Source: SHVZ01 sp041906305
Lineage (GTDB): Bacteria; Pseudomonadota; Alphaproteobacteria; SHVZ01
NCBI GenBank assembly: GCA_041906305.1
Contig: JAYRJL010000007.1
Coordinates: 1-64,000 of the forward strand
Direction of reading: 5' to 3'
DNA: 64,000 nt
Below, in pieces: positions 50,893-60,279 of this stretch; the stretch's first letter is position 1; every line of letters begins with the position of its first letter. Under the pieces are notes generated by a model that ran no database searches, had not been told where the DNA came from, and saw nothing but the letters and a program-made list of their open reading frames with translations. Position numbers and translations under genes: made by a program.

Positions 50893-51902
50893 CCGGCCTT
50901 GTCGATCTGCGCCAGGAGCTTGGAGGCGCGCTCGCGCTTCGCCTCGTTGGTGTCGCGTTGGACGATGCGCATCAGCGTGTCGCGGGCGATCCGGTCGCCT
51001 TTCTCGGCAAGGTCGAAGGCGATGGCATCGCGCTTGTCGTAGTACTGGCGGTCATAGGGCACGATCTTCGCGCCCTGCTTGAGCCAATAGTATTTGAGAT
51101 CGTCCGACTTCCAGTCGGCGTAGACCTCATCCCAGGCGAAGAGGTTGGCATAGGTGTCGCAGTTGAGCTGCGCGATCGGATCCGCCAGGCGCTGATAGCG
51201 CGCGTCGAAGGACTGCCGAAGCTCGCGGCTGCGGTTCGGCAGCGCCTTGTGCACCGTGAGATCCGTGAACAGCACGGCGTCGCCGGCGCGGAAGTCGTCG
51301 GAGACCCAGGTGCCTTCGAGCGGATCGGTGACGGTGAGGCCGCCGGCGGTCGCCGCCAGCGAGAAGTCGCGCACGCCCTGCTTGTGCGAGCCGACCGAGA
51401 TGGTCAGGGGGCCCTTGGTCATCGGGCAGTCGCCGAGCGGGATCCAGGTGGCGTAGCTGCGCGGCGTGCCGACGTGGATGTGATCCTGGTGCGAGCCGGT
51501 CGTGTAGTCGAAGGTCTCGGTCTGCGGGAAGATGTTCCGCGCGACCGGCATCGGGTGGACCAGGATCGGCTCGCCGAGCATGCGCTCGTAGAGGCCGACG
51601 ACGTTCGGGTGATGTTTCAGCCGGTGCATGGACTCGAGCTTCCACATCGGGCGGAAATACTCGAGATAAGCTGTCTCCGGGTCCTTGCAGGTCTTGGCCT
51701 TGTTGGCGACGCTGGCCTCGAGCGGATGGCTGCGGTCGATCCAGCCGCCCCGGTCCGCGAGCTCGAGGAACTGGCGCTGCAGGGCCAGCACTTCGTCACG
51801 CGGGAAAAGGCCACGGATGAAGAGATAGCCGTCGCGGTCCATGCGCTCGGCCAGCGCATGGCCGTCCATGACGATGTCGGTCGAGTCGAGGAAGCGATCC
51901 AT
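50889..51902 (-). CDS. phytanoyl-CoA dioxygenase (PhyH)-family Fe(II)/2-oxoglutarate oxygenase
   Basis: The 337-aa protein has the iron triad: His138 and Asp140 in GSHQDHIHVG and a distal His218 (LTVHKALPN), followed by Arg residues that bind 2-oxoglutarate. Members hydroxylate unactivated carbons in a wide range of small molecules. It is 13 bp downstream of the TRAP large permease gene, so its substrate is probably the compound taken up by that transporter. The start ATG 51902 follows GGAGCC. Confidence 0.85.
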   Translation of the reverse strand: MDRFLDSTDIVMDGHALAERMDRDGYLFIRGLFPRDEVLALQRQFLELADRGGWIDRSHPLEASVANKAKTCKDPETAYLEYFRPMWKLESMHRLKHHPNVVGLYERMLGEPILVHPMPVARNIFPQTETFDYTTGSHQDHIHVGTPRSYATWIPLGDCPMTKGPLTISVGSHKQGVRDFSLAATAGGLTVTDPLEGTWVSDDFRAGDAVLFTDLTVHKALPNRSRELRQSFDARYQRLADPIAQLNCDTYANLFAWDEVYADWKSDDLKYYWLKQGAKIVPYDRQYYDKRDAIAFDLAEKGDRIARDTLMRIVQRDTNEAKRERASKLLAQIDKAG

Positions 51903-51915
51903 CGGGAGGCTCCTG

Positions 51916-53205
51916 TCAGTTGCCCATGACAAGCCGGGGTAGGAAGAGCACGAGGCCCGGCCACAGCGCACAGACGATCAGCGCGCAGACGAGCGCCAGG
52001 AAGGGGCGGATCACGGCCTTCGTGAACTGGTTCACGGTCACGTTCGCTATTCGACAGACGATGAACATGGTGATGCCGACCGGCGGGGTGATAAGCCCCA
52101 GCATCGTCGCGAAGACGAAGACCAGGCCGAAATGCACCGGGTCGATGCCGGCCTGGATCACGATCGGCGTCAGGATCGGCGTCATCAGCACCAGCATGGT
52201 GGTCTCTTCCATGGCCGTGCCGAGTATCAGCGTCATGACGGCGATGGTCAGCAGCGTCAGAGACGGAATGCCCTGGATCGGGACGAAGAGCATCTTCAAG
52301 GCGAGCCCGGCCTGCTCGATGACCAGGATCCAGGAGACGGTGCTGGCCGCCGCGACGATGATGAGCACGCCGCCCGTCATCCGTGCCGACTCCTTGAGGG
52401 CGTCGAAGACCGCCCTCCAGGTCAGCGTGCGGTAGACGAAGAGACCGATCAGCAGAACGTAGAAGACTGCGGCGGCGGCGCCTTCGGTCGGCGTATAGAC
52501 GCCGCCGAACATGCCGCCGAGGATGATCGCCGGCATGATCAGGCAGAGGACCGCGTCCTTGCCGGTGCGCATCAGGTTGCCCCAATCGAACGGCACGGAC
52601 TTCACCCCCTCGCTGGCGCGCGAGAAGTAGATGTCGACCATCATGAACAGGGCCATCACGACGCCGGGAATGAATCCGGCCAGAAGCAGGCGGCCGAGCG
52701 ACACGTTGGCGAGGCTGGCATAGAGCACCATGGCGATGCTCGGCGGAATGATGGGTCCCAGGGTCGCCGCGGAGGCGGTGAGGGCGGCGGCATAGGCAGG
52801 CCGGAATCCGGCCTTGATCAGGGACGGGATCATGATCGATCCGACACCGGCCGCGTCCGACGTGGCGGATCCGGACATGCCGGACATGACGACGTTGGCG
52901 ACGACCACCGCATGCCCGAGCCCGCCTTTGATGTGGCCGACAAAGGCCACGGCGAAGTCGACGAGCCGCCTCGTCATGTCGCTCGCATTCAACAGGTTGC
53001 CGGCGAGGAGGAACAGCGGGACCGCCAGCAGCGTGAAGGACTCGGATACCTGGCCGATCGTGCGCTGGGCGATCAGCGTCGGCGGAATGCCGTCGTTGAG
53101 GATGAAGAAGTAGGCCGCCGCGGTCAGGATCATCCCGTAGACGACCGGGATCCCGAGGAACAGGACGACAAGGAAAATGGTGATGACGGCGATGAGATTA
53201 TCCAT
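51916..53205 (-). CDS. TRAP transporter large permease (DctM-like)
   Basis: This 429-aa protein has about twelve helices and the DctM pattern (SGSATSDAAGVGSIMIP, ASAATLGPIIPPSIAMVLY, PTEGAAAAVFY). It is the Na+-driven membrane subunit. Overlaps the DctQ-like gene by 8 bp. Substrate not predictable; TRAP systems usually import carboxylates. Confidence 0.94.
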   Translation of the reverse strand: MDNLIAVITIFLVVLFLGIPVVYGMILTAAAYFFILNDGIPPTLIAQRTIGQVSESFTLLAVPLFLLAGNLLNASDMTRRLVDFAVAFVGHIKGGLGHAVVVANVVMSGMSGSATSDAAGVGSIMIPSLIKAGFRPAYAAALTASAATLGPIIPPSIAMVLYASLANVSLGRLLLAGFIPGVVMALFMMVDIYFSRASEGVKSVPFDWGNLMRTGKDAVLCLIMPAIILGGMFGGVYTPTEGAAAAVFYVLLIGLFVYRTLTWRAVFDALKESARMTGGVLIIVAAASTVSWILVIEQAGLALKMLFVPIQGIPSLTLLTIAVMTLILGTAMEETTMLVLMTPILTPIVIQAGIDPVHFGLVFVFATMLGLITPPVGITMFIVCRIANVTVNQFTKAVIRPFLALVCALIVCALWPGLVLFLPRLVMGN

Positions 53206-53680
53206 CGTCCCGCTCCGTCGTGCGGCATCGCCGACGCGTCCATAGCGCGACGAGGTCACGGAGCAGAAAGACGGCGAGGAAGGTGCAGCCTACCGGAAGC
53301 GCCAGGTAGATCCACCGCATCTCGAGTCCCGTCGCCGGGGAGGTCGTCCGGCTCGGTGCTCCGAACAGCGGCAGCGCCGCGTAGGCGAGGACGCCGATCG
53401 CCACCAGTCCGGCTACGGCGCTGCAGGCCTTCACAAGCGGCTGAAAGCGCGCCGGCACCAGCTCGGTCAGCGTATCGACGACCAATTGCTGGCCGTGCGC
53501 GCCGGCCGCCGCGGCACCGAGGAACACCACCCAGACCAGGATGTAGCGGGCTCCCTCCTCGGACCACGGGATCGATATTCCGAGCCCGTAGCGGGTAACG
53601 ACCTGCAGGAACACGATCACCGCCACGGCGCCGAGAAGCAGCGCCGCGGCGGTCTCCACCATCGATTGGATGAGCTTCAC
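53198..53680 (-). CDS. TRAP transporter small permease (DctQ-like)
   Basis: The 160-aa protein has four helices and the family segment ARYILVWVVFLGAAAAGAHG with IPWSEE just before it. It completes the membrane part of the TRAP importer. It is 27 bp downstream of the binding protein gene. Confidence 0.92.
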   Translation of the reverse strand: MKLIQSMVETAAALLLGAVAVIVFLQVVTRYGLGISIPWSEEGARYILVWVVFLGAAAAGAHGQQLVVDTLTELVPARFQPLVKACSAVAGLVAIGVLAYAALPLFGAPSRTTSPATGLEMRWIYLALPVGCTFLAVFLLRDLVALWTRRRCRTTERDDG

Positions 53681-53707
53681 GGAATTCCGCTCCGTCCGCG
53701 GTAGCGG

Positions 53708-54694
53708 CTACTGGACCGCCTGGACCGCGGCGAGGAGGGCCTTCTGCTGGTCGCTGGTGACCATCTTCGGATAGACGCGTTCGACGGCGACCTTCCGGAT
53801 CTGGCTGACGTCGACCGTCGCGACGCTGACGCCCTTTTCCTTGAGGGCCGCGATCGCGCCGGCATCTTCCTTCAGGTACTCCGCCCTCTGGAACTCGCGG
53901 GCCTCCTTCTCGGCCTTCACGATCGCGTCGCGTTGGGCCTGGGTGAGCTTGTTCCAGCGGGCTTCCGAGATCAGGAAGGCGGTCGGACTCATGGCGTGGC
54001 GTGTCGTCGCTGCGAACTTGGCGACCTCGTAGTGCTTCGCATCCAGCATGGCCGGTAGCGAGGTCTCGGCCGCATCCACGGTCTTCTGCTGGAGAGCGAG
54101 GTAGGTTTCCGGCCAGGCCATCGGCGTCGGGATGGCACCGATCTGGCCGAAGAGCTCGACATAGGCCGGAGTCTGCAGCGTGCGCAGCTTGAGGCCCTTG
54201 AAGGAATCATAGGAGGTGATCGGCTTGGAGCCGTAGACGTCGCGCCAGCCGCCGGCCCAATAGCCGAGCACGACCAGTCCGGTGCCCTTGGCGGAGTCGG
54301 TCACCATCTGGCCCGGCGCCCCGTCCATCGCCGACGTCCAATGCTTGAAGTCGCGGAAGAGGAAGGGAAGCTCGAAGACCACAGCGGACTTGATCACGTT
54401 CGGGAAGATGGTGATGACGCCGGCGTCGATGGTGCCGGTCTGCATGCCTTCGAGGCTGAGGGCTTCCGTGCCGATCTGGCCGTCCGGGAAGACCTGGACG
54501 CGGACCTGGTTGTTGGTGAGCTCGGCGACGCGCTTTCCGAAGAATTCCGATCCACGCTGGCGCGAGGAGTCGGCGCTGTTGTTGTGAGAGAGGCGGAGCG
54601 TGACGGTCTGGGCGAGCGCGCTTGCGGCGCCGGCCGCGAGAGCGAGGCCCAGCGCTGCGAGCGCGAACGCATTTCGGGCGTAGTGGAAAGTCAT
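53708..54694 (-). CDS. TRAP transporter solute-binding protein (DctP family)
   Basis: This 328-aa precursor has a signal peptide (about residues 1-28, ending ALAQT) and DctP motifs (LRLSHNNSADSSRQRGSEFF, LKLRTLQTPAYVELFGQIGA with the ligand-binding Arg, PTPMAWPETYLALQQKTVDA). GGAGGAG precedes ATG 54694. It opens the operon DctP-DctQ-DctM-PhyH, divergent from gntR. Confidence 0.95.
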   Translation of the reverse strand: MTFHYARNAFALAALGLALAAGAASALAQTVTLRLSHNNSADSSRQRGSEFFGKRVAELTNNQVRVQVFPDGQIGTEALSLEGMQTGTIDAGVITIFPNVIKSAVVFELPFLFRDFKHWTSAMDGAPGQMVTDSAKGTGLVVLGYWAGGWRDVYGSKPITSYDSFKGLKLRTLQTPAYVELFGQIGAIPTPMAWPETYLALQQKTVDAAETSLPAMLDAKHYEVAKFAATTRHAMSPTAFLISEARWNKLTQAQRDAIVKAEKEAREFQRAEYLKEDAGAIAALKEKGVSVATVDVSQIRKVAVERVYPKMVTSDQQKALLAAVQAVQ

Positions 54695-54989
54695 GGGTTT
54701 CGTCTCCTCCAAGTCGACCTTGCGAGGGCCTTCGGCCCTTCGCGGTTTCTTGCGCCGGGGGATCGGCGAGTTCGACCGACACGCGCGAGCTGGCGATACG
54801 ACCGAAAGAGGGAACGACGACGACGGCAACGAGCGTGTCGACGCCCGGCCATGTCATCGCCGAGCCGAGGGACTTGTCAACGCTAACTGGCGAGGCGCGA
54901 TACGCGTCTTCCGACGGGCGCGCGGGGGATGCCGCCGCCGTTCCTGCAACCGCAGGAGGGGTCGGCTTTCGCGGCGGGATGTCGGGCAT
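54695..54989. other. divergent intergenic region upstream of the TRAP operon
   Basis: No convincing gene is seen. The TRAP promoter must be here but I cannot assign it. Together with the operator next to it, the region separates the TRAP operon from the GntR-ABC operon by 333 bp. Confidence 0.4.
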
Positions 54990-55019
54990 TTGACAATTGT
55001 CCGGACAATTGGCTAGCGT
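54990..55019 (+). promoter_or_regulatory. gntR promoter with an 18-bp palindromic operator
   Basis: A perfect 18-bp palindrome (54994-55011, CAATTGTCCGGACAATTG) overlaps a perfect -35 hexamer TTGACA (54990-54995). A weak -10 (TAGCGT, 55014-55019) gives a start close to the ATG at 55028. The site is of the size seen for GntR/HutC operators and suggests autoregulation. Confidence 0.65.
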
Positions 55020-55027
55020 CGGCCGCG

Positions 55028-55840
55028 ATGACAAAAGTCGAAAGGATCGCGGCAGGCAAGGGTGGTCGGCCGGCATACCGGCAGATCCTCGACACGCTGC
55101 GTACGCGCATCGTCAACGGCGACTATCCGGTCGGTGCCCGCATGCCGACCGACGAGGCGCTGATGAGCGAGTTCGGCGTCTCGCGCCAGACCGCGCGTGC
55201 GGCGGTGCAGGTGCTCGTCGACGACGACGTGGTCCGCCGCTTCCGCCGCAGGGGCAGCTTCGTCGTGGCAACACCGGAAACCTCGGGCCAATGGGCGCTC
55301 AACACCCTCGAGGACCTGATCGAGCACAGCTTCGCGCACAAGGTGCGGGTGCGGGGGAAGGGGCTCGTCGCCGCATCGGAGGCACCCGAGGCGGCGAAGG
55401 CGCTTAAGCTCGGGGCCGAGGACAAGGTCTTCCGCCTCGTCGTCGTCCGCGAGGCGAACGGTGCGCCGTACACCTATTCCGAGATCTTCGTCCCGGTCGA
55501 GTTCGCGAGCCGGCTTCCGACGCGCAGCCTCTCGGGCGAGCTGTCGGGCGCTATCATCCGCATGATTGAGCAGAGCAGCGGCGTCCCGGCGGTGGGCGCG
55601 CTGCAGGTCGCGTCCGCAGCTCCGGCCTGGTCGGAAACGGCGCGTGCGCTCGACCTGCCCGAGGGCTCGCCGCTGCTGCTACTCGAGCGCACCTACACGA
55701 GCCGCGACGGCCGCGTTCTCCAGTTTGCCCGGGTCTTCTGCCGTCCCGACCGCTATCGGCAGACCGTCGAGTTCCGCCGGCGCCACGCCGGCGCACCAGA
55801 GGAAAAGGCGCCCGCCAAGCGGCGGAAGCGTCCGCACTGA
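55028..55840 (+). CDS. GntR/HutC-family transcriptional regulator with UTRA domain
   Basis: The 270-aa protein has an N-terminal winged helix (YRQILDTLRTRIVNGDYPVG, GVSRQTARAAVQVL) and a UTRA ligand domain (about residues 100-250). UTRA domains sense small metabolites, likely the substrate of the adjacent transporters. The C-terminus is basic. No ribosome site precedes ATG 55028, which fits a leaderless message from the promoter at 54990. It lies 21 bp before the second family 5 binding protein. Confidence 0.92.
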   Translation: MTKVERIAAGKGGRPAYRQILDTLRTRIVNGDYPVGARMPTDEALMSEFGVSRQTARAAVQVLVDDDVVRRFRRRGSFVVATPETSGQWALNTLEDLIEHSFAHKVRVRGKGLVAASEAPEAAKALKLGAEDKVFRLVVVREANGAPYTYSEIFVPVEFASRLPTRSLSGELSGAIIRMIEQSSGVPAVGALQVASAAPAWSETARALDLPEGSPLLLLERTYTSRDGRVLQFARVFCRPDRYRQTVEFRRRHAGAPEEKAPAKRRKRPH

Positions 55841-55861
55841 ATCGTTGAAAGGGAGCACAAG

Positions 55862-57391
55862 GTGAAAAAGATCCTTCTCGGCACGCTTCTCGCTGGCGTC
55901 GCGGCGCTGGCGATCTCCGATGTCCTCGCTGCCGACCTCCGCGTCGGCTACTCGAGCGACGTGACGACGCTCGATCCGGCCAACCACCGCAGCCGTGTCA
56001 CCGAAGGTCTGATCCTCAACATGTACGACGCGCTGCTGGCGCGCACCGACGACATGAAGATCGTGCCGGAGCTCGCCGAGTCCTGGAAACAGATCGACGG
56101 CACCACCTGGGAGTTCGTGCTTCGCAAAGGCGTCAGGTTCCATTCGGGCGCCGAGATGACCGCCGAGGACGTGAAGTACACGTTCGACCGGCTGGTGAAG
56201 GACAACGCGATGGGCGGCCAGACCAGCCCGCGCAAGAGCCTGCTGGGTCCGCTCAAGGACACCAGCGTCGTCAACCCGACGACCGTCCGTTTCCATCTCG
56301 CCGAGCCCTGGCCGATCCTCGCCGCTTACCTGCCGTTCCAGCAGGTGGTCAGCAAGGCCTTCGTCGAGAAGGTCGGCTCGCAGGGCATGGCGACCCAGGC
56401 CGACGGGACCGGTCCCTTCAAGCTGGTCGAGTGGCGCCGCGGCGACTCGGTGATCCTCGAGCGCTTCGACGGCTACTACGGCGGTTCCCCCGACCTGCCG
56501 CCGGTCGGCAAGGCCGGCGTCGACCGCGTCATCTTCAAGGTGATCCCGGAAAGCGCGTCACGCGTCGCGGCATTGCTCGCTGGCGAGGTCGACATCATCG
56601 ACGAACTGCCGGTCCACGCCATCAAGCAGATCGAGGCCAACCCGCGCACCAAGGTGCTGGCGACCAACGGCACCCGCAGCTTCTTCATCCCGATGAACAA
56701 CACCCGGCCGCCGTTCAACGACGTCCGCGTGCGCCAGGCAGCCAACATCGCGGTCGACCGCAAGCTGATCATCGACCGCGTGCTTTCGGGTCTCGCGACC
56801 CCGCTCGACGGCCTGCTCAGCCCGGAATCCTACGGCTTCAACGCGGACCTGCCGAAGCTGACGCTCGATGTCGACAAGGCGAAGAAGCTGCTGGCCGATG
56901 CCGGGCATCCCAACGGCATCGACGTGACGCTCGACGTCGCCAACGCCTTCAAGGACGTGGCCGAGGCCGTGGCGTCCCAGCTTACCCGCGCCGGCATCCG
57001 CACCAAGGTCCAGCTCTGGGAACAGACGACCTTGAGCCAGACCTGGGCCAAGCCGGAGAGCAACAACCGCGACATGGTCTTCCAGTCCTGGGGCGATGGG
57101 GCGCTCGATCCGGTCGGCATCTTCGTGCCCGTGCTGAAGGGCAAGGACCGGGGCAACTATTCCGGATTCGCCAACAAGGAGGTCGACGCGCTGCTGACGT
57201 CCGCCGACACCGAAGTCGATGTCGCCAAGCGATCGAAGATGTACCAGGACGCCCAGGCGATCGTCGCCAAGGAGTCGCCGCTGATCTTCCTGTGGCTGCC
57301 GCAGGAGCTTTACGGCGCCAGCGCCCGCCTCAAGAACTGGAAGCCGTCGCCGCGCGGCGTGATCAAGCTCCACGACGCCCGCGTCGACTGA
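55862..57391 (+). CDS. ABC transporter solute-binding protein, family 5, cluster 2
   Basis: This 509-aa periplasmic precursor has a signal peptide (to about residue 24, ending VLAAD) and the family 5 pattern (TTLDPANHRSRVTEG, LAESWKQIDGTTWEF, FHSGAEMTAEDVKYTF). It starts at GTG 55862 after AGGGAG. It differs clearly from the cluster 1 protein at 47256. Permease and ATPase genes follow in order. Confidence 0.95.
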   Translation: MKKILLGTLLAGVAALAISDVLAADLRVGYSSDVTTLDPANHRSRVTEGLILNMYDALLARTDDMKIVPELAESWKQIDGTTWEFVLRKGVRFHSGAEMTAEDVKYTFDRLVKDNAMGGQTSPRKSLLGPLKDTSVVNPTTVRFHLAEPWPILAAYLPFQQVVSKAFVEKVGSQGMATQADGTGPFKLVEWRRGDSVILERFDGYYGGSPDLPPVGKAGVDRVIFKVIPESASRVAALLAGEVDIIDELPVHAIKQIEANPRTKVLATNGTRSFFIPMNNTRPPFNDVRVRQAANIAVDRKLIIDRVLSGLATPLDGLLSPESYGFNADLPKLTLDVDKAKKLLADAGHPNGIDVTLDVANAFKDVAEAVASQLTRAGIRTKVQLWEQTTLSQTWAKPESNNRDMVFQSWGDGALDPVGIFVPVLKGKDRGNYSGFANKEVDALLTSADTEVDVAKRSKMYQDAQAIVAKESPLIFLWLPQELYGASARLKNWKPSPRGVIKLHDARVD

Positions 57392-57404
57392 GGCTTCGCG
57401 TATC

Positions 57405-58412
57405 TTGAGCCCGCTTCGCCTCGTCGAGAGGCTGCTTCAGCTGATCCCGGTGCTGCTTGGCATCAGCGTCATCGTCTTCGCGATGATGACGCTGACGCCC
57501 GGCGATCCGGTGCAGATCATGCTCGGTGACTCCCTCGCCGACCAGGCACAGCGGGACGCGCTCCGGCGCGACATGGGACTCGACCTGCCGGTGACCGAGC
57601 GCTTCGTCCGATTTCTCGGCAACGCGCTGACCGGAAATTTCGGGCTAAGCTTCTTCCATCGCCGCCCGGTCATGGACGTGATCCTGGAACGCCTGCCGGC
57701 GACGATCGAGCTGACCCTCGTCTCGATGGTCATCGCGATCGCGGTCGCGGTGCCGCTGGGCGTTCTCGCCGCGGTCAAGCGCGACTCGCTGCTCGACCGT
57801 GTCGCGACCGTCGGTTCGATGCTCGGCGTCTCGATGCCGGGCTTCTGGTTCGGCATCTTGCTGATCCTGCTGTTCGCCGTGAACCTCCAAATCCTGCCGG
57901 TCTCGGGGCGCATCGGCTTCGGCCACGAGGTCAAGATGGCGACCGGGTTCGTGCTGATCGACACGCTCATGGCGGGCCGTCTCGACAGCTTCCTCGACGC
58001 GCTCCGTCACATGCTGCTGCCGGCGGTTACGCTGGGCCTCGCGATGTCGGCGCTCCTCATGCGCGTGACCCGGACCTCGATGCTCGAGGCATTGTCCCAG
58101 GACTACGTCACCTTCGCGGAGGCCAAGGGCCTGAGCCGGCTTCGCGTCGTCGGCCGCCACGCGCTCAAGAACGCCCTGATCCCGACGGTGACGGTCGCCG
58201 CGATCGAGACCGGCTCGCTGCTCGGCGGCAACATGATCATCGAGACCGTGTTCGGCTGGCCCGGCCTCGGGCGCCTCGTGGTCGAGGCGATCTTCTCGCG
58301 CAACTACCCGCTGGTGCAGGCGGCGGTGCTGATCTACGCAACCACCTATGTCCTGCTGAACTTCCTCGCCGACCTGCTTTACACCGTGCTCAACCCGAAG
58401 GTCAGGCTGTGA
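57405..58412 (+). CDS. Dpp/Opp-type ABC transporter permease (DppB-like), cluster 2
   Basis: The 335-aa permease has six helices and the coupling loop FAEAKGLSRLRVVGRHALKN. The start is TTG 57405. Overlaps the next permease gene by a GTGA. Confidence 0.93.
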   Translation: MSPLRLVERLLQLIPVLLGISVIVFAMMTLTPGDPVQIMLGDSLADQAQRDALRRDMGLDLPVTERFVRFLGNALTGNFGLSFFHRRPVMDVILERLPATIELTLVSMVIAIAVAVPLGVLAAVKRDSLLDRVATVGSMLGVSMPGFWFGILLILLFAVNLQILPVSGRIGFGHEVKMATGFVLIDTLMAGRLDSFLDALRHMLLPAVTLGLAMSALLMRVTRTSMLEALSQDYVTFAEAKGLSRLRVVGRHALKNALIPTVTVAAIETGSLLGGNMIIETVFGWPGLGRLVVEAIFSRNYPLVQAAVLIYATTYVLLNFLADLLYTVLNPKVRL

Positions 58413-59311
58413 GCTCGGTCGACGCCGCCCTTTCGGCCGGGCGCACCCGCGAGGAGTCCATCCTCGCCGGCAACCTCCGCGACTTCCTCTCCAATCGCAT
58501 GTCGGTCGCGGCGTCGCTGGTCTGCTTGGGCTTCTGCCTGATCGCGATCTTTGCGCCGATGCTGGCGCCGCAGAACCCGTACGAGACAGACCTGCTTCGC
58601 CGCCTTCAGCCGCCGGCCTGGATGGAGGGTGGCGAGCGCGGGTTCTGGCTCGGCTGCGACGCGCTCGGCCGCGACGTGCTTTCCCGGATGATCTACGGCA
58701 CGCGCGTCTCGATCATGATCGGCGTCGCCGTCGTGCTGCTCGCGACCGTGATCGGCACGATGCTCGGGTTGCTCGCCGGATATCTGCGTGGGCCGGTCGA
58801 TATCGTGATTGCCCGGGTCTGCGACATCCTGCTGGGCTTTCCCTACCTGATCTTCGCGATCGGGCTGATGGCGATGATGGGGCCGGGGCTCCAGAACATC
58901 ATCCTGGCGCTCTGCTACAAGGAATGGGTGCTGCCCTGCCGCGTGGTGCGGGCCGAGACGCTGGCGGCCCGCGAGCAGGACTATGTCGAGGCCGCCCGCG
59001 CGCTCGGCGCGTCGCGCTGGCACATCATGCGCCGCGAGATTCTTCCCAACATCCTCTCGCCGGTGATCGTCGTAGCCACTTTTCGGATGGCCTATATCAT
59101 CATCGCCGAGGCGAGCCTCTCCTTCCTCGGCCTCGGCGTGCAGCCGCCGACCGCCTCCTGGGGATCGTTGGTCGCCGACGGCCGCGCTTTCCTGCTCGAC
59201 GCCTGGTGGGTGTCGACGTTCCCGGGCCTGGCGATCCTAGCGCTGGTTCTGGCGATCAACGTCGCGAGCCAGGGGCTCCGCGACGCCTTCGATCCGAGGC
59301 TGTCGCGATGA
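58409..59311 (+). CDS. Dpp/Opp-type ABC transporter permease (DppC-like), cluster 2
   Basis: This 300-aa permease has the DppC features LGCDALGRDVLSRMIYG and the coupling loop EAARALGASRWHIMRREILPN. GTG start 58409; ATGA overlap with the following ATPase gene. Confidence 0.93.
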   Translation: MSSVDAALSAGRTREESILAGNLRDFLSNRMSVAASLVCLGFCLIAIFAPMLAPQNPYETDLLRRLQPPAWMEGGERGFWLGCDALGRDVLSRMIYGTRVSIMIGVAVVLLATVIGTMLGLLAGYLRGPVDIVIARVCDILLGFPYLIFAIGLMAMMGPGLQNIILALCYKEWVLPCRVVRAETLAAREQDYVEAARALGASRWHIMRREILPNILSPVIVVATFRMAYIIIAEASLSFLGLGVQPPTASWGSLVADGRAFLLDAWWVSTFPGLAILALVLAINVASQGLRDAFDPRLSR

Positions 59312-60279
59312 GCGAGCTTCTCGGCATCCGCGGGCTCCGCACCACCTTCCCGACGCGTCATGGGCTGGTGCGGGCGGTCGACGGCGTCGACCTCGATGTG
59401 CGGCCGGGCGAATGCCTCGGCGTCGTCGGCGAGTCGGGCTCCGGCAAGAGCGTGACCTTCCTCAGCGTCCTCGGCCTGGTGCGTCCGCCGGGCAAGGTCG
59501 AGGCGGACGCGATCATGTTCCGAGGCCGCGACCTCTTGAGCCTGGCGCCGACCGAGATCCGTGCGATCCGCGGCCGCGACATCGCGGTCACGATGCAGGA
59601 TGCGCTGACCGCGCTGAACCCGGCCTTCACCGTCGAGACCCAGATCGTCGAGACGATCGAGGCCCACGAGCCCGGCATCGCCAAAGGCGAGGCGAGGGCG
59701 CGGGCGATCGAGATGCTGAGGCTCGTTGGGATCCCGGATGCCGAGCGGCGGCTCGCCTCGTATCCGCACCAGTTCTCCGGCGGCATGCGCCAGCGGGTCA
59801 TGGTCGCGATCGCGCTGGCGTGCCGGCCGAAGCTGCTGATCGCCGACGAGCCGACGACCGCGCTCGACGTCACGATCCAAAGCCAGGTCCTCGACCTGAT
59901 CGACGACATGCGGGCCGAGCTCGGCATGAGTGTCGTGCTGATCACCCACGACCTCGGCATCGTGGCCGAGCGATGCGACCGGGTCGCGGTCATGTATGCG
60001 GGGCAGGTGGTCGAGACCGGCCCGACCGCCGAGGTCGTGGCGCGGCCGGTCCATCCCTATACAAAGGGTCTGCTCCGCTCGATGCCGAGCCTCGCCCATC
60101 TTGATGCGCCGCTGGTGCCGATCGACGGCACGGTTCCGGATCCCACGCGCCTCTCCGAGGGCTGCCGCTTCCTGCCGCGTTGCCCGCAGGCGGTCGAGGC
60201 CTGCGCCCGGCCGATCGGCCTTCGCGCCGTGACGCCGGATCGCGCCGCCCGCTGCGTCCTCGCCGAGGCCGGCCGGTGA
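59308..60279 (+). CDS. Dpp/Opp-type ABC transporter ATP-binding protein (DppD-like), cluster 2
   Basis: The 323-aa ATPase has Walker A GESGSGKS, signature FSGGMRQR, Walker B LLIADEP and the Opp C-terminal cysteine region (CRFLPRCPQAVEAC). The Walker A-following Q-loop reads MQDALTALNP, a variant of the usual FQDP. It is coupled by a GTGA overlap to the next gene. Confidence 0.93.
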   Translation: MSELLGIRGLRTTFPTRHGLVRAVDGVDLDVRPGECLGVVGESGSGKSVTFLSVLGLVRPPGKVEADAIMFRGRDLLSLAPTEIRAIRGRDIAVTMQDALTALNPAFTVETQIVETIEAHEPGIAKGEARARAIEMLRLVGIPDAERRLASYPHQFSGGMRQRVMVAIALACRPKLLIADEPTTALDVTIQSQVLDLIDDMRAELGMSVVLITHDLGIVAERCDRVAVMYAGQVVETGPTAEVVARPVHPYTKGLLRSMPSLAHLDAPLVPIDGTVPDPTRLSEGCRFLPRCPQAVEACARPIGLRAVTPDRAARCVLAEAGR

